DNA of 64,000 bases from Dermanyssus gallinae (GCA_003439945.1 QVRM01006023.1:62001-126000), one strand, 5' to 3'; counted from the first letter of the stretch, positions 11,981-23,901 are shown. Numbers and translations are program-made. The notes: generated by a model from the sequence alone, not told the origin.

Positions 11981-13169
11981 TAAAGGTATTCAGTTAGTTG
12001 CGTCAGCCTAGCGTCTTTTTGTCCCTACAACCTAAAGCCTGTTCGCCTCCCGCCTTAATTTGACTGACGCCCCAGCAGATCTCTAGTGCGTTTCTTTTCG
12101 TCTTCTATTTCTTTTTTTTTATTTTCCTTTTTTTGCACTTTTTTATGTAAGCGTAAGTTTTTCTTCGGTTGCGAAAGTGTCGAAGTAGGCTACGTCGAAT
12201 AGTCGGCGGAAAGCCGACCTATTTCGGACGCGTTTTCAGATGTCAGAAAGTGTTTGCGGCTCTCTGCATTACGTTGCCTGACGTACATAACGATTTTACC
12301 AGGGGACGCCGTCAAAATGTCGCCTGTCGGTTGTACTTGTCTATTAATTGCATTTCTTATGAGAGACGCCTTGCACATAAAAATAGAACAAAAAACGCGC
12401 AAAGTCTGACTTACTGTCTCTCCACACTTCGACGCCATATCGGGTCGTTCGGCCCCATAGACTGCGCAGTCAAGTCAAGACACATATCCAAGATTATTTT
12501 ACATGGGAAGACATACTGTTTCAGCCCACAGAACAGTATGCTGAATCAGTATGTCTTCCCATGCTTCGAGTCGTCGTGTCCGAAGCGGCGCAGGCGTACG
12601 CCACAGTGTCGCACATAAATGTAGAACGGCCCAAGTGAAGTCCTCTCTCTTTGTGTCTGCGGCCAGCTGGGAAATCTCCGCCGTGGCGTTGTTGTCGCTT
12701 CGACGTGAAAGCGCTTCAAGCTAGGAATGGAAGACATCGTTTTTACAGCCGGGCCAAAGGCCAGGCGGTGAATAGAGTGAGTGATTCAAGATTGGAACGT
12801 GGTTTGCTCTCCAATCGGCAGGGACACAACGCCGAGGAGGTTTTGCCCGAGGAGCGAGAACCGAAATACAGGGCCACGCACTGACAGATGGCGGACGACG
12901 AAGAGAGTGAACGAATCGGCGACAGACGCTACGAGTCTAGGCGGACCGCGGTTCAAGAAGGATCGCCCTCGACCAATAGGCGGCCGCCGAGAGCTCAGAG
13001 AGAACGCCGAGGGTAGACCAAAGGGCACAGGAGTGCGCCGGCACTGGGCGCGTATGGCCTTCGAGTTAGTTTTGAACGGTTATAAAATAGGTGAAAAATG
13101 CTCGCCGAGGTCGTCACGATTGCTATGCCTGCCAAGCACTCATGGCCCACAGCATCGCTTAAACCAATG
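11981..13169. other. no recognisable gene; hairpin-bearing
   Basis: A 149-codon plus-strand frame at 12169-12618 and another at 12781-13170 have no recognisable domain and compete with antisense frames. I treat both as unproven. Confidence 0.4.
12502..12563. repeat. perfect 17-bp inverted repeat with nested alternative stem
   Basis: CATGGGAAGACATACTG (12502-12518) pairs exactly with 12547-12563. Inside it, CATACTGTT (from 12512) can instead pair with AACAGTATG (ending at 12540). The two stems are mutually exclusive because they share the CATACTG segment. Confidence 0.93.
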
Positions 13170-13313
<144 letters not shown>

Positions 13314-13485
13314 CATGAAGGGAACTCAGGATGGGTGAGCTGGGGTGCGGATGTGGGAAAGGGCGTGTATGCGTCGAGCCAGTTTCGTCTCTCGACTCTT
13401 GCGGTAGCCACTCAGAGGAGGTGCAGTCGCTTGTGCTGAAGTGGCAGAGGAAACCAACGAGACAATAAGCAAGAAAAGAGCAGCT

Positions 13486-13520
<35 letters not shown>

Positions 13521-13847
13521 TACTGGAAGAAGATATATACTGCGACAGCAGTCGGCAGGCGGGTTTACAACTCGGACGGCGCCATTCCGTCAACACGATC
13601 GGCCGAAACTGGCCTGTATTACTCAGCCACCCTCTGCTGCTCAAGGACTTCTGCATGTTTCTCATCGATGTTGATACTTGGATATTGTTGCTGCTTTGTT
13701 GCTGCTGCCGCCAGCACAACTACTTCTGTCAATCTTGTCAACGAGTCTTATTATTCCTATTGCTAAAACGGCTACTGTCGCCAGAATTTCGACAACAAGC
13801 CATCTAGCGCATGGCTCTCTGTTCTAACAAAAAAGTGTAAGCACTTG

Positions 13848-13851
<4 letters not shown>
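13314..13851. other. no recognisable gene
   Basis: A (TA)n tract lies at 13488-13516. The remaining frames are short and show no domain. Confidence 0.5.

Positions 13852-13903
<52 letters not shown>
13852..13903. repeat. (TA)n microsatellite, 52 bp
   Basis: Uninterrupted TA array, about 90 bp downstream of the stop codon of the small ORF at 13991-14251 (minus). Confidence 0.98.
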
Positions 13904-13906
<3 letters not shown>

Positions 13907-13990
13907 AAATGCACCCTGTTTGAGTGCATTGTACGTGGGTGCGTATGCAAATACGAACATGATATATATAACAAACATGGTAAAAATTCA

Positions 13991-14251
13991 TTATGAGCAT
14001 TCTCGCTGAAGATGATAAAGCGACACGGATTCCGTACAATCAGGTAGGTGGTATAGGGGACATGGACCGCCACAACGACGACATTTGCAATCCTCCTTGG
14101 GTTCATGAAACCCAGCAGACCGGCATAGTAGATGATGAAATCCGTGAACACTGGAGCGAGTAGTGAGGCGACGACATGGCCGGAGAGAGTCCTTCCAGGC
14201 CTGGTTAGTCATAGCTGGTGATAGATAAAACTCTCTGGGAATTAGAGACAT
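13991..14251 (-). CDS. small Cys/His-rich protein, family copy 1 (86 aa)
   Basis: This is a complete short ORF with an ATG at 14249-14251, A at -3, an in-frame TGA five codons upstream and a TAA stop. Residues 35-81 carry VHGFH, C43, then C55-x-C57-x2-C60-x3-C64-x2-Y-H-x3-C72 and VSL at 76-78. The ORF at 16245-16502 aligns with it without a gap from residue 1 to 81, with about 28 identities, and ends only a few residues beyond. At identical residues many codons differ synonymously (Cys TGT against TGC, Leu CTA against TTG), which indicates selection on the protein. The Cys/His spacing suggests metal binding; no signal peptide or membrane segment is visible. I do not recognise the family. It may be a host gene or the product of an uncharacterised mobile element. 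A second minus-strand frame is also open across this DNA. Confidence 0.55.
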   Translation of the reverse strand: MSLIPREFYLSPAMTNQAWKDSLRPCRRLTTRSSVHGFHHLLCRSAGFHEPKEDCKCRRCGGPCPLYHLPDCTESVSLYHLQRECS

Positions 14252-14626
14252 TTTTGAGAATACTCATGCCGAAACGTTTCCAGGGCGACTGCCTGCGGCA
14301 AATTAAAGCGGTCTACGAGTTCATCAATAAATTATATTGAACCCGCGAGCATGTATACTAATCTGTTGCGCGAATTCGACGGAAGGCCAAGTACTCGCTT
14401 CAAGAAAGCTGGCTTCACCCTATCCAATTGTCATAACTGCAAAGTGCTAAGATGTTTCCATGTCACTTGAATACCGTAAGCAGCTACGGATGCCACTTTG
14501 AGCGTGAATAATGTCATGGCCGTCGGAACGGGCAACTGTGTTGGGTTTCTGGTACCCGCTGCCGCGATAAGCGCTTTTCTACAACGCTCCGTTACATGTT
14601 GTGAAAAAGTTGTACCTCAAGACGAG

Positions 14627-14664
<38 letters not shown>

Positions 14665-15144
14665 TGCCGTTACACTGATAGTTTAATGAATTTGTTTGTG
14701 TAATTACCTACTAGTTTTATCACAGCACCGCTACTTTCGTCTATATATATATATATATATATATACATTTTTTTTCTTATAATTCTACAAATGAGAGGCA
14801 TTTCAATGTGTCCTGTTTCACGATTTGCCTACATGACTGCGTTTCTCCTGGCCGACCGCTTACTTAGGCATCGGCCGAAATATTTAGCTGTTTGATTAGT
14901 CCGTCGCAGAGAGCCAGAGCAAACATTGGCCGGAGCAAACATAATTCATACACAGCCGCCAATCACCACACGACCAGAAAATCTCATTCGATCCAGCCAT
15001 GGATTTTTTACTTTAGCAGGCCTTGGTGGCTGACAATACACTTGAGGAACTTCTATTCATATGAAGGCCATATCTCTTGAAGGAATCTGCTACAGTCGTT
15101 TCGTTCTGCCAGTCTCGGCTTCCACCCTACATACACACTTATGA

Positions 15145-15180
<36 letters not shown>

Positions 15181-16244
15181 TGATATTGCAATTCGTTTGC
15201 CACTTCAAGTCTCAGTGGCTATAACTAGCTTCTATTCTTCAGGGCTCCAAGTGCCTCGTAACGTCGTTAATGCGTGCGTGCTTGTTTTCCCCTTTCAAAC
15301 TCAAGATTGCCGCCAGCTGGTCTTTCGTGAAACCCATTGAATTCCAAGATGGCGTGTGCTATTTGTGCTCACCAACTTTTTTTTATTTGTTCTTATTTAC
15401 GCAACTTGCAATTTTATTCTTCTTCTTTTCTCTTATTTACGCAAACAAGTGGCTTACTCATATTATGTTCATCAGTGGCGTATGGTCTGGCTAGAGACGA
15501 AGTGATAATATAGTATTCTACTGGAAAATTTGGAAAATATTAATTCGATTACGTCTAAAATTCCATCTCCCCAATAAACCTTAATGATATGACCACGATC
15601 ATTCCAAGAGAAGTCCCGCAGAGGGTGCAGAAGACAGAGCTTTGTCAATCTTGAACGGTCTCGACTTTGTGTTAGATTCTTCAAATGTTTTTCTTTTTTT
15701 AAAGCCTAAAATGTTTGTTAAGGATGGCATTCGGCCACCAATACTCATTCGTGGAGTTGCCTCTGGCGAAATAACGTTTCTTACTTACAGTTCATCTCAC
15801 CTTTGAAAGAAATCGTGTCACTAGGTACGCTTTCCTATGCAGAAAGTTTTGAGAATTAATGGCAAATGCATACGTCAGTGGCAGCCAGTAGTAATAAGTG
15901 TACGTCTTACAAACCTGTGTATTGCCTACCAACCAGTCTTGCCATCTGGGCTTAGAGTTTTCGTTAGCTTGCTTATCAGAGATTGCAATACCAGGATAAT
16001 TGTATTTTAATACGAAAACGCGTGTACCACGACCGCACTCCAGAATACCCTTTAAATTTAAAATTAAGCAAAACTAAATGTTTTGTGCATGCAGTTAATG
16101 CTTGAATGGATCCGCTCGTTGCCTATAGGCATACCCCTTAACCGGATAGCTGCTTGGGTCTGGCAGTATTTATTTAGCATTATTAACCAATGGTTGGCTT
16201 ACATATTGCGCGTAGAAGGAAAACACAAATTAGCATATTTATAA
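14252..16244. other. spacer between the two small paralogous ORFs
   Basis: It contains (TA)n tracts at 14629-14663, 14742-14765 and 15148-15178. A 70-codon minus frame at 15472-15684 has no recognisable domain. Nothing else is identifiable. Confidence 0.5.
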
Positions 16245-16502
16245 TCACCTCGGTTCCAAAAGTCGAGTCAACGAAACTGCTCTATCACATTGTTCGAGGT
16301 AATACAAGTCACACTGTCGCCCGCAGTGCTTGCATAAGCACACAGAGGAAAATTTAATGGACTTCTCTCGAAGACAGATCGTCATGTGAAAGCCGTGTAC
16401 AGCAAACCGTGCGATTAAGTGTCTACTCTCATAAATGCAGTGCTTCCCGGAACTACATGTTATCGCCTGGCCTTCATAAACCAGTAAGTCAATGTCCGCC
16501 AT
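16245..16502 (-). CDS. small Cys/His-rich protein, family copy 2 (85 aa)
   Basis: This is a complete ORF with ATG at 16500-16502 in a good context (AAGATGG), an in-frame TAG four codons upstream and a TGA stop. The signature is VHGFH at 35-39, C43, CLCKHCGRQCDLYYLEQC at 55-72 and VSL at 76-78. It is the best preserved member. It pairs with copy 1, 2.2 kb away on the same strand, at identical residue numbering. It is closer (about 57% over residues 19-62) to the broken plus-strand copy at 36939-37124. The Cys pattern resembles small zinc-binding modules and, loosely, the C-x2-C...H...C tail of some non-LTR retrotransposon proteins, but the matching start and stop positions argue for a stand-alone small protein. 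Function unknown. Confidence 0.6.
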   Translation of the reverse strand: MADIDLLVYEGQAITCSSGKHCIYESRHLIARFAVHGFHMTICLREKSIKFSSVCLCKHCGRQCDLYYLEQCDRAVSLTRLLEPR

Positions 16503-16870
16503 CTTATTCTCCTATTCAACACATGTACTCGTTGAAAGCTACAGTTATCGGTAGAACGTGCATCTTCTGCATCGTTAGACCCGTGATGGTGCATACAAAC
16601 AAGGAATTTTCACTTTCTTCAGAAGACTTAAAGCCCTGCAACATGACATCTTTATATTTTCCCTACGTATGAGTTCACGGGCTCGCTATACAGGGTTGCC
16701 ACATAGTTTTTGCCCCAAATAATTTATTGATAATTAGCAGAATTTTCATATCATGGTCACCCATTCAGCTTGTGGTGACGTCAACCCATTCAGCTTCCGA
16801 TACTACACAGTTATTAGTACACCATGTACTGTTTCATTTTTCTTATAAACGCTGGCATTGCTTGTGACAT

Positions 16871-17424
16871 AGGCGCTTCTCAAGGATCAAAAAGGATCTT
16901 CCTGGATGATGATGGTAAGAAGATTTGCAGAAACTGTATCCACGGTGAAAATAACCGCCACACAAAGTCGATCGACCTAAATGACAATAAGAGTGGCCAG
17001 ATGAAGACAGTACTGCAATCACCCCCCGACAAGGGTCAAAGAAGACGATTGGATGTAAGTAGGTTTGTGAGTCCCACACTACCGTGGCTTTAACGCATAG
17101 TACCAGTTACCTCTATGAAAAAAATAACCAGTCGAGAGCGCAAGACACTTGTCAGAGGGTTGTGTTTCAGTGTGTTGTCATCCTGCAAAGTTTACCGAGA
17201 ATCCTATTCTTCATTAAGCTTTATTGGCCTCTTCTTGTTTAGCAGGGAGCGTAGAAACGAACGCATTTGCGCGGTACAATGACCCGGGCTCGGGCTGTGG
17301 AACTCCCACTGGTGTTATTGACGTCCTTCCTACTAAACACGCTGTGTCGGCAGGTTTTCACAGGGCCGATACTGTTGTCGCATCACGCCAACTAGCTTGG
17401 CCGGACTTGACGGCGCCAAATTAG
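16871..17424 (+). CDS. candidate two-exon coding stretch, unidentified
   Basis: Two open pieces have good splice signals. Exon A would run from after the AG at about 16871 to the consensus donor GATG/GTAAGA at 16914. Exon B would start after the acceptor CTTCTTGTTTAGCAG ending at 17245 and run to the TAG at 17422-17424, encoding a peptide beginning GSVETNAFARYNDPG. The phases of these two sites are compatible. Alternatively exon A reads through to a second donor at 17055 (GGAT/GTAAGT), giving a basic, hydrophilic stretch with KKICRNC, but that donor is out of phase with exon B. No domain is recognised in either. Confidence 0.22.
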
Positions 17425-18600
17425 GCAACTGTATCGTTGAGGGGTTTACGACTATACTTTGCTTAGTCGTCATTGTGCTGCTGTTTGGTTGTATCTATAT
17501 ACATGTGTGTGACTTTACCGTGCGATTTCTCTTTGAGTATAGCCATGGTATTGGCTGCCGACGCATGACCATGACCCCTCTTACTGATTAAAAGTGCACG
17601 CTGCCTGCACGAAACTGGCAGCCTACCTACTTCTTGGAAATAACATTGAAATTGTCTAGGATACTCGTAAACGAACAGGCACCTTGGGTAAGTGATGCGC
17701 TATGAACCTTTCTTATGCATAACCTTAATTATTGAATAAACTTTGTAAATAATAACGATTACTAGCACTCCAGAAATATACTGCCATTTTGCCAGAGGAA
17801 TGCTAAAGAGCGAAGAAGAAGGTTAGCTTCGATTGTGCGACCCCGGGCCGCTAAATTGTTGAAATGTTGCGGTCAATTTACATATTAGCATAAGTTAACA
17901 GCACCTACTAGTCAGAATAACGTTTTTAGGTCCTATATTGTGTTTGAAACAAACCTGACGTTCAGAGGTGTTGCCCTTCTATTGGTGTCAAATACGTGCT
18001 TACGAGCGTAAGGCACATTCGAACAGTTTTGCTAATATCTTCAATAGATAGCTTGATTCAGCGCAAATAACTTCTATAATTCGTCCAATAAATCTGCATC
18101 ATTCCCGGACATTCGGTAGTTTGTTCTTGTATCTGAATTTTAGAGTACTAAAAAGTGCGTTTTAAGCTTATTTGCTTTATTCATAACTAGGTATCTAGTC
18201 TAGAAACTCACTGCTCACTCATTTCTGCTAGGCGCTCTGTTACAAATCGTAGGTTTAATACCGACAGCACAAATGCCCAAGTAAAAAATTGACTTGTTCG
18301 CAATGCAAGGATTTTTAATAAAATTACATTAGTTAGCATAATTTCTACCTTTGTTTATTTTTCCATTATTTTTATTAGTTTTACTATTACTCCTGCTATT
18401 ATTAATCCGATTGCACAATTCGTCATCTACTACTGTCAAAGTATAATAGTTTGCTTTATTTTACTACATTTAGGCATGACTCTTTTGTTGTGCTTACTGT
18501 GTAGGCAACTGCCCGTAGAACGAAAAACGCTTGTCCATGTGCCAATCATGTTATAGTTTAGTACACTGTGCTGGTCGCCGACAATACTAGTTTATTGGGC
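17425..18600. other. no recognisable gene
   Basis: AT-rich sequence with no coding or RNA feature that I can support. Confidence 0.5.
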
Positions 18601-18601
18601 G

Positions 18602-18608
18602 TATAAAA
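18602..18608 (+). promoter_or_regulatory. candidate TATA-box core promoter
   Basis: GCGTATAAAAGGCACC is a consensus TATA element. It sits at the boundary between AT-rich DNA and a GC-richer island that begins just downstream, where a transcription start about 30 bp away would fall. No arthropod TCAGT initiator is obvious and no gene is identified downstream. Confidence 0.35.
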
Positions 18609-19713
18609 GGCACCTAGTACGCAACTACAATTTCGTCTGCGTACACAGCCTGCGGTGTTTGTCGGCAGATAACGTTAACAGCGGTGATCAAGTGTTGGCG
18701 ACTTTTATCGAGCACACCGATGGACCACGGTGGTTAAGCTACTCCCGCTCGCGTATATTTTCCTCCGCTATAGGCACGTGTATATATCAAGTTCGCGATG
18801 CCCGTGTAGGCTTGGCCATCTTGCTGTTGTTTAGACTCCACCACAGCAGAGCATACAGCTCTAGCAAACGCTCGGTTGTTAACGAATAGCAACCCGTGAG
18901 ATGTCTACGTTGCTGGGTCTCTCTACCTATCTGTCTATCTATCCATCTAGCTTTCGATGCCAAGAACATATACACAGATGCCAGTCTATCGCGTGCCAGG
19001 AGGCTAAGCTTCCGTAGCAGCGAAAGGTTGTTAACTTTTCGATAATATGCAGAGAGCTTCGGCATCGTCTAGTACAGAGAGCCAGTGCTTGTGGTGGTCC
19101 TTGTTCTAGTAGATGCAGTAGTAGTAACAGTAGTCGAAGCAGTCGTAGCAGGAACAGTCACTTTGAATAACCAGGCTGTTACCAACCCGGCACTCCCGGA
19201 GTCTCTCCCCAAGGAAGTGCGAGCTTGTAGGAAAGCGATTCTCTCTCTCTCGCCGCGCGAGCTTTTTGTTTATCTCTCCTTCTTTCGCCTGCGCCCGCTC
19301 GCCCGATCTCTCGCCCCCCACCAAGGTGGAAACCAAAGGTAGACAACTGCACTCACGCCGGGAAACCCAGCAGCAGCAGCAGAAAGAAAGCACCATAGTG
19401 TACATAGGACTAGACCGGTTAGAAGAGGCAACGCTGCGATTTCACAAGTGGTAGTGCAGCAGCAGCAGCGGCGACGGTGGGGACGACTGCTTTTGTTGCT
19501 GCTGCTGGTGTTGCTTCTGTGGGGCGCGCCATTGCTCCCAGCTTCAACCTCGGGCTAGGCCTGTTGCTTACTCCTGCTCCCTTGGGAAAAGGCAGAGCGT
19601 AGTGGCAAAGGAGGGTTACTGCTTGCTTGTCTTCTACTAGCGCGTCCTAGTGTCTTGTTATGTGTGTGAAGTAGGCGCCAGATTGTCCGCCGGGACCCGG
19701 CGGAAACCAGGGC

Positions 19714-19732
19714 GGGGGGGGGGGGGGGGGGG
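19714..19732 (+). repeat. poly-G tract (19 G)
   Basis: Nineteen consecutive G residues. It could form G-quadruplex structures and is prone to length error. Confidence 0.9.
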
Positions 19733-19847
19733 TGGAAAAGGTTAGTAAGGGGTTGCTACGAACGCTAGCTTATGAGAGGTGAGACTACAATTCGCCAACC
19801 TCATACGATCTATTGCTGGTGGCTGCGCGACTTGCCGCTGCTTCTTT

Positions 19848-19865
19848 GGGGGGGGGGGGGGGGGG
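19848..19865 (+). repeat. poly-G tract (18 G)
   Basis: A second uninterrupted G run, about 115 bp after the first and on the same strand. Confidence 0.9.
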
Positions 19866-20300
19866 AAGGCGGGAGCACCTCGAGCCCCCGAGTCTCTCCC
19901 GCCCTTTTGCCTTTTGTACAATCGCTGCAGCTGCTGCTGCTGCTGCCGCTAGCCAACAGGAGAGGCCGATCTAGGGTCAGATGCATTCGTTGCATTGCAG
20001 TTGTTGTTAGTGAGCTGGGGAGGGCCGGGGGGTGCGTAGGCTCAAGTTGATACTCATTCAAGCAGCGAGAAGACCAAGTCGCACAAGGCTGCCGCTATCG
20101 CTGTTATCACTACCAGCAGCACAACTAGCCCCGTCCTTTGCCCACCCAAGCGGATCTCGTAGTAGCGCGCTCTAAAGGTACGACATATTCAAAGTTCACA
20201 TATACACTCTACACTACTCGCCCCTTCCCATGTAAGGGCGCGGGGGGCGGGGGGAGAGGCTGTAGTAGGGGTGATCTCTATTGGCTTAAATTGTCTGCGC

Positions 20301-22594
20301 AACGGACACTTTGAGACTCGGCGAAACACCTAACGATGCCTGCCGGCGGTAGTACCGGAAGTTCCACCTCTCGTCGAAGCGGTCCCTAATCGTAGGTAGA
20401 GCAGTAGCCGCATAGAACACATGGCTGGAGGGTAGCAACATTCTGAGTCGAAGTGCTGCATCGATTGCTAATATAAACAGAACGTTCCGTTATAGCCGGG
20501 AGAGTTGGGACGCGTGGGGGATATAATGTTTACATCTGCATATCGCCGACCTAATAGGCATTCAAGTATGTTTACAGTCCACTTTTGGAGCACGATTTAA
20601 ATATGACATGCATCATACGTACATATGTTTACCGATCACAGTTGAATGTGGAAAGAGTTAGCAACGTCCTCATAATATCGCTACAAAGGGCTCGATGCTT
20701 GTGAATCTTAGCCGCACAGCCAACATAATGATTTGCGGTGATTCGACGTACTCTCGCTCTTAAGAAAAATGAAGTGTTTAAGTTGTGTTCAATGTCTGGT
20801 GAGGTAGTATGCAACCTATCGGTTGAGTAATTGGTAATAAAACTATTGAATTGCAATACGAAACATAGAGCTACAAAGACTCTGGCGCAAGATCACCGGC
20901 ACACCGCAACAACGTTTGTTCAATGCGTTGGCAGCCTATATTTTTAGTAGGAGTAATGAGTTAACTGTAGTGGCGACGTTTCGATCACTGAGCAGTTGAG
21001 TATGTGGTGGCGTTCAATATTGCACTCTTCACGATGTTTACATATACACTTGCAAAGTTCATAAGAATTTGATTTCAAGCATATCAAGTGGTGTTAATGG
21101 CGTATTTTCTCAAATCTGATTCTCTGTGATAACAAGTCCATTTAGCACTATAAAAATAGGCCCCTCGATATAGAGATCGAATATAAATGCCATGTTGCGG
21201 ACGATGAAATGATTGTATACTAAATGGTATCTCTTGTCCAGTATATCTTTTATTAATGTGCATTTGCGGCATAATTCCAGTGCAAACGCCACCGATGCGT
21301 TCTTCGACAAGCCCAACGTGTGTTTTACGAAGTAAGATTTTATTTACTCTATATTTTTAAGGTCTGACATTTATTTCGAAAACTCTTCTCTGTTAGCACC
21401 TTGGAGGTCTGAAAGTGTCAAATTAGGGGTAATTGTGTGAAGATAATATTCAGGGTTATTCCTAGATAGCAGAAGTGATTGACAAGTTTAAAATATATTC
21501 TCTTAATTATAATGCACCGATCGTCTCACCGAGCGTAGGATCCGCCTCGACGAGTACTTTTGTTTTGGTAATGTTGGATGCCAGTTGATTTTCTTGGCAA
21601 TTAAATGCAGATAAAAATGGCATATGTCATCTCTTTACCGGTTGTTTGCGTGTCTAAATCAAAAGCAACAGCGTCAAACGTAGATCGTCCCCTTAACCAT
21701 ATGTTGTTTGCGTAGTGACTACGGTATACGGCATCGTTTAAGCTTTCTAGAAAAAAAAAGTGAAATTAAAATTTACTATGCTAATTAGTGCAGTTCTGCG
21801 GTAGTTGGTTGCGTCGGTTCGCTTATTTATATATTTGGGAAATTGACTACAGGAAAGTTGTTCATCGCTTATCTCAATCATGGTTTTGCTGTTTGCGCCA
21901 CGCGCAGAATAATATCAAAGGCTTGTTTCTTTTCCTGTGTAATAGTTTTAAAATTCCATTTAATATTAGCGAGTCGTGGTAGTCTCTCCGAGCTAAGATT
22001 CGTGTGACTACATATATTCTATTTTATGGCTTTGCATTGTTCATCAACTCATGGTTTATGCGTAGTGGGTTTGCGTAATAGTTTCCATGCGCGAAAAATC
22101 TGAATTGTCCACCCGGGGGCTCTTTCAATGACATTGATGGCCGAATGAGTTGAAGTGCTTGTTGTAATATCTAGGCGTTCAGTGAGCACCTGACGGTGTG
22201 TATTGGGGGTGCATTGGGCGTGTTGGTTCGGTGCATGAACGTGATTTTAGAATGTCTTCGATGCGTTGAGAGCACTGAATGCACCTCGCTGGATATTAAT
22301 TGCTGTCCAGAGGTTAATATGATATGAACCGCACTTCTTCCATTTCAGCTGGCTCTGTTACAATATGCGTATTTAGATTAATACAATAATTTATTGTGTC
22401 TCCAATATCAGGTACAATATCTGTCCGGTTGCCTATCTGGTCGAAACGCTTCTAACAATATTCACAAAATTAATTTTTTAACGCTCTGACAACCACATTT
22501 TTGACGCTCGGAATATGCTAAGTTGCCTGTGGCTCGACATCGTACAAATGCGTCTATCGTCATCGCGTTCTCGTTACTGGATTTATATTTTTTG
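20301..22594. other. no recognisable gene
   Basis: Two minus-strand frames (20629-20856 and 21110-21316) have somewhat protein-like composition, but no domain or convincing splice pair was found. Confidence 0.45.
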
Positions 22595-22775
22595 TTTTCT
22601 CCAGCAGAGGTATGTAGCAGCAGGGCAATGACAACCACGTCCAACAAATACAACCAGCAAGGCCGGGGCTCGAATTTGCGATTGTTTTATTAGTTTTGCC
22701 ATGGTTGCCATGGCAACGCCCCGAACGGTTTTGAATGGTGCGTCGGCCGCGTAAGCCACCACCGATACATTTTTT
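22595..22775 (-). mobile_element. tRNA-like SINE, copy 1
   Basis: Read on the minus strand, the element contains GGGGCGTTGCCATGGCA, a B-box-like ATTCGAGCCC, GGCCTTGCTGGTTGT and TTGTCATTGCCCTGCTG in that order. The same blocks recur in order at 43985-44130 (plus); the copy at 61078-61211 (minus) has all but the last. A canonical A box is not clear, so the tRNA origin rests on the B box. Confidence 0.7.
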
Positions 22776-23499
22776 TTTGGAAAACGCTGGGAAATGTTTT
22801 TTTTTTTTGAAAACGGTGGAATCCACACTCCAGTTTTCTGCACTTCCAACGTAAAATAGTTTGATCAGATTTTTTGCTGTTAGAGACGTCTTCATGCAAT
22901 CACTTGAGACTTTATTGAACACAATATTTAGCTATACAGTTTTAATGTCTGATGTGGTAAGAAATCTAAGGACACGAAGAGCCAGAGATTTTAGACAGAT
23001 TTATGCAGCAGTATCTAAGCCGGCAGTACGCGTTGGACCTACGGGAAGCTTCTTTGCTTGTATATTCCAGGCCAGTGGTTGTAAGCTTTTTCTAAATGTC
23101 TAGTAAAATCCCCTGCCTGCCCATACAACGGCAAGATAAAGGTAAGTCAAAATAATTTCACTGCCTGCAACCACGTAGACTATTGTTATTGAAAACGTAA
23201 CCTTATAAATAAGGTTACGTTTAGAGGCCAGTACGTAATTTACCACCGCTCTTCAATTGACCACCGCATACTACTCAAATGTGACTTTTCTGTTTTACCT
23301 AAATCCGAGTATGGAACCATAAGCGGCACTTCATTTCATTCCAACAGGCGTGAGCTTAATTAGTTAATTAGATATCGTATTTTGCTAAGACTACACATGC
23401 CAGCAATTCTCTGGTATAGAGTTCAGTTTAGTTTATTAATATTATCGTTTTACTTGTCAGTTATTTATAGTGTTATTAGTACTTATTGGTACTCAGTTT
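22776..23499. other. no recognisable gene
   Basis: Nothing coding is recognised. A perfect 14-bp inverted repeat at 23193-23222 is listed separately. Confidence 0.5.
23193..23222. repeat. perfect 14-bp inverted repeat, 2-nt spacer
   Basis: AAACGTAACCTTAT, AA, ATAAGGTTACGTTT. Confidence 0.93.
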
Positions 23500-23500
23500 A

Positions 23501-23501
<1 letters not shown>

Positions 23502-23539
<38 letters not shown>

Positions 23540-23543
23540 CATG

Positions 23544-23606
<63 letters not shown>
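23502..23606 (+). repeat. (AAT)n microsatellite, ~105 bp
   Basis: AAT repeats with small interruptions run in frame, as Asn codons, into the retroelement fragment at 23607. Confidence 0.95.
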
Positions 23607-23610
<4 letters not shown>

Positions 23611-23881
23611 TGCTGGACTGGAAGCAAGATATATTTTTGTGCCTATTGCCATGGAGACACCAGGACCAATCAGCAAGGGAACCGAAGCATTTCTCAAAGA
23701 TTTAAGTAAGCGAATTCAGGAGGTCACAAGCGACCGAAGAGAGAGTCAATTCTTGAGGCAAGCGTTGTCCTTGGCCGTTTGCAGAGGGAACGCGGCATAT
23801 ATTTTAGGCGCCATGGAGTGAACTAATTATTCAAAAAACTTTGCAGTAATACGTTCAGACCTCACAACTGTAACATTGTTT
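23607..23881 (+). mobile_element. 3' end of a retroelement pol, (TAA)n-flanked
   Basis: About 71 codons starting KYAGLE and ending at a TGA (23819-23821) match the extreme C-terminus of the retroelement protein seen more fully at 39382-39960 (minus). Shared landmarks are KY, F-P-x-A-x-E-T, R-x2-x-x-T-x-D-x-R, FL/FF-x-Q and RGNAA. About 60 bp of 3' flank follow before a second (TAA)n tract at 23882-23901. The fragment is thus bounded on both sides by TAA repeats, as though a 5'-truncated copy had inserted into a TAA array. The reading frame is still open. Confidence 0.65.
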
Positions 23882-23901
23882 ATAATAATAATAATAATAA
23901 T

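Larger units (their letters stand above)
18610..20300. other. GC-rich island with G-homopolymers
   Basis: The island contains (CAG)n near 19370-19470, two long G runs and many overlapping open frames. No coding region can be chosen with confidence. It would fit a 5' UTR or regulatory region downstream of the TATA element at 18602. Confidence 0.4.

Noticed and set aside
12169..12618. 149-codon plus-strand ORF.
   Set aside because: It overlaps a perfect inverted repeat and an antisense ORF, and has no domain or codon bias.
16374..16439. Copy 2 of the small ORF family has C-x5-H-x10-H-x3-C (residues 22-43), close to the CHHC zinc finger of U11-48K/GTSF1 proteins.
   Set aside because: The usual spacing is C-x5-H-x9-H-x3-C, one residue shorter, and the first Cys is not conserved in copies 1 and 3.
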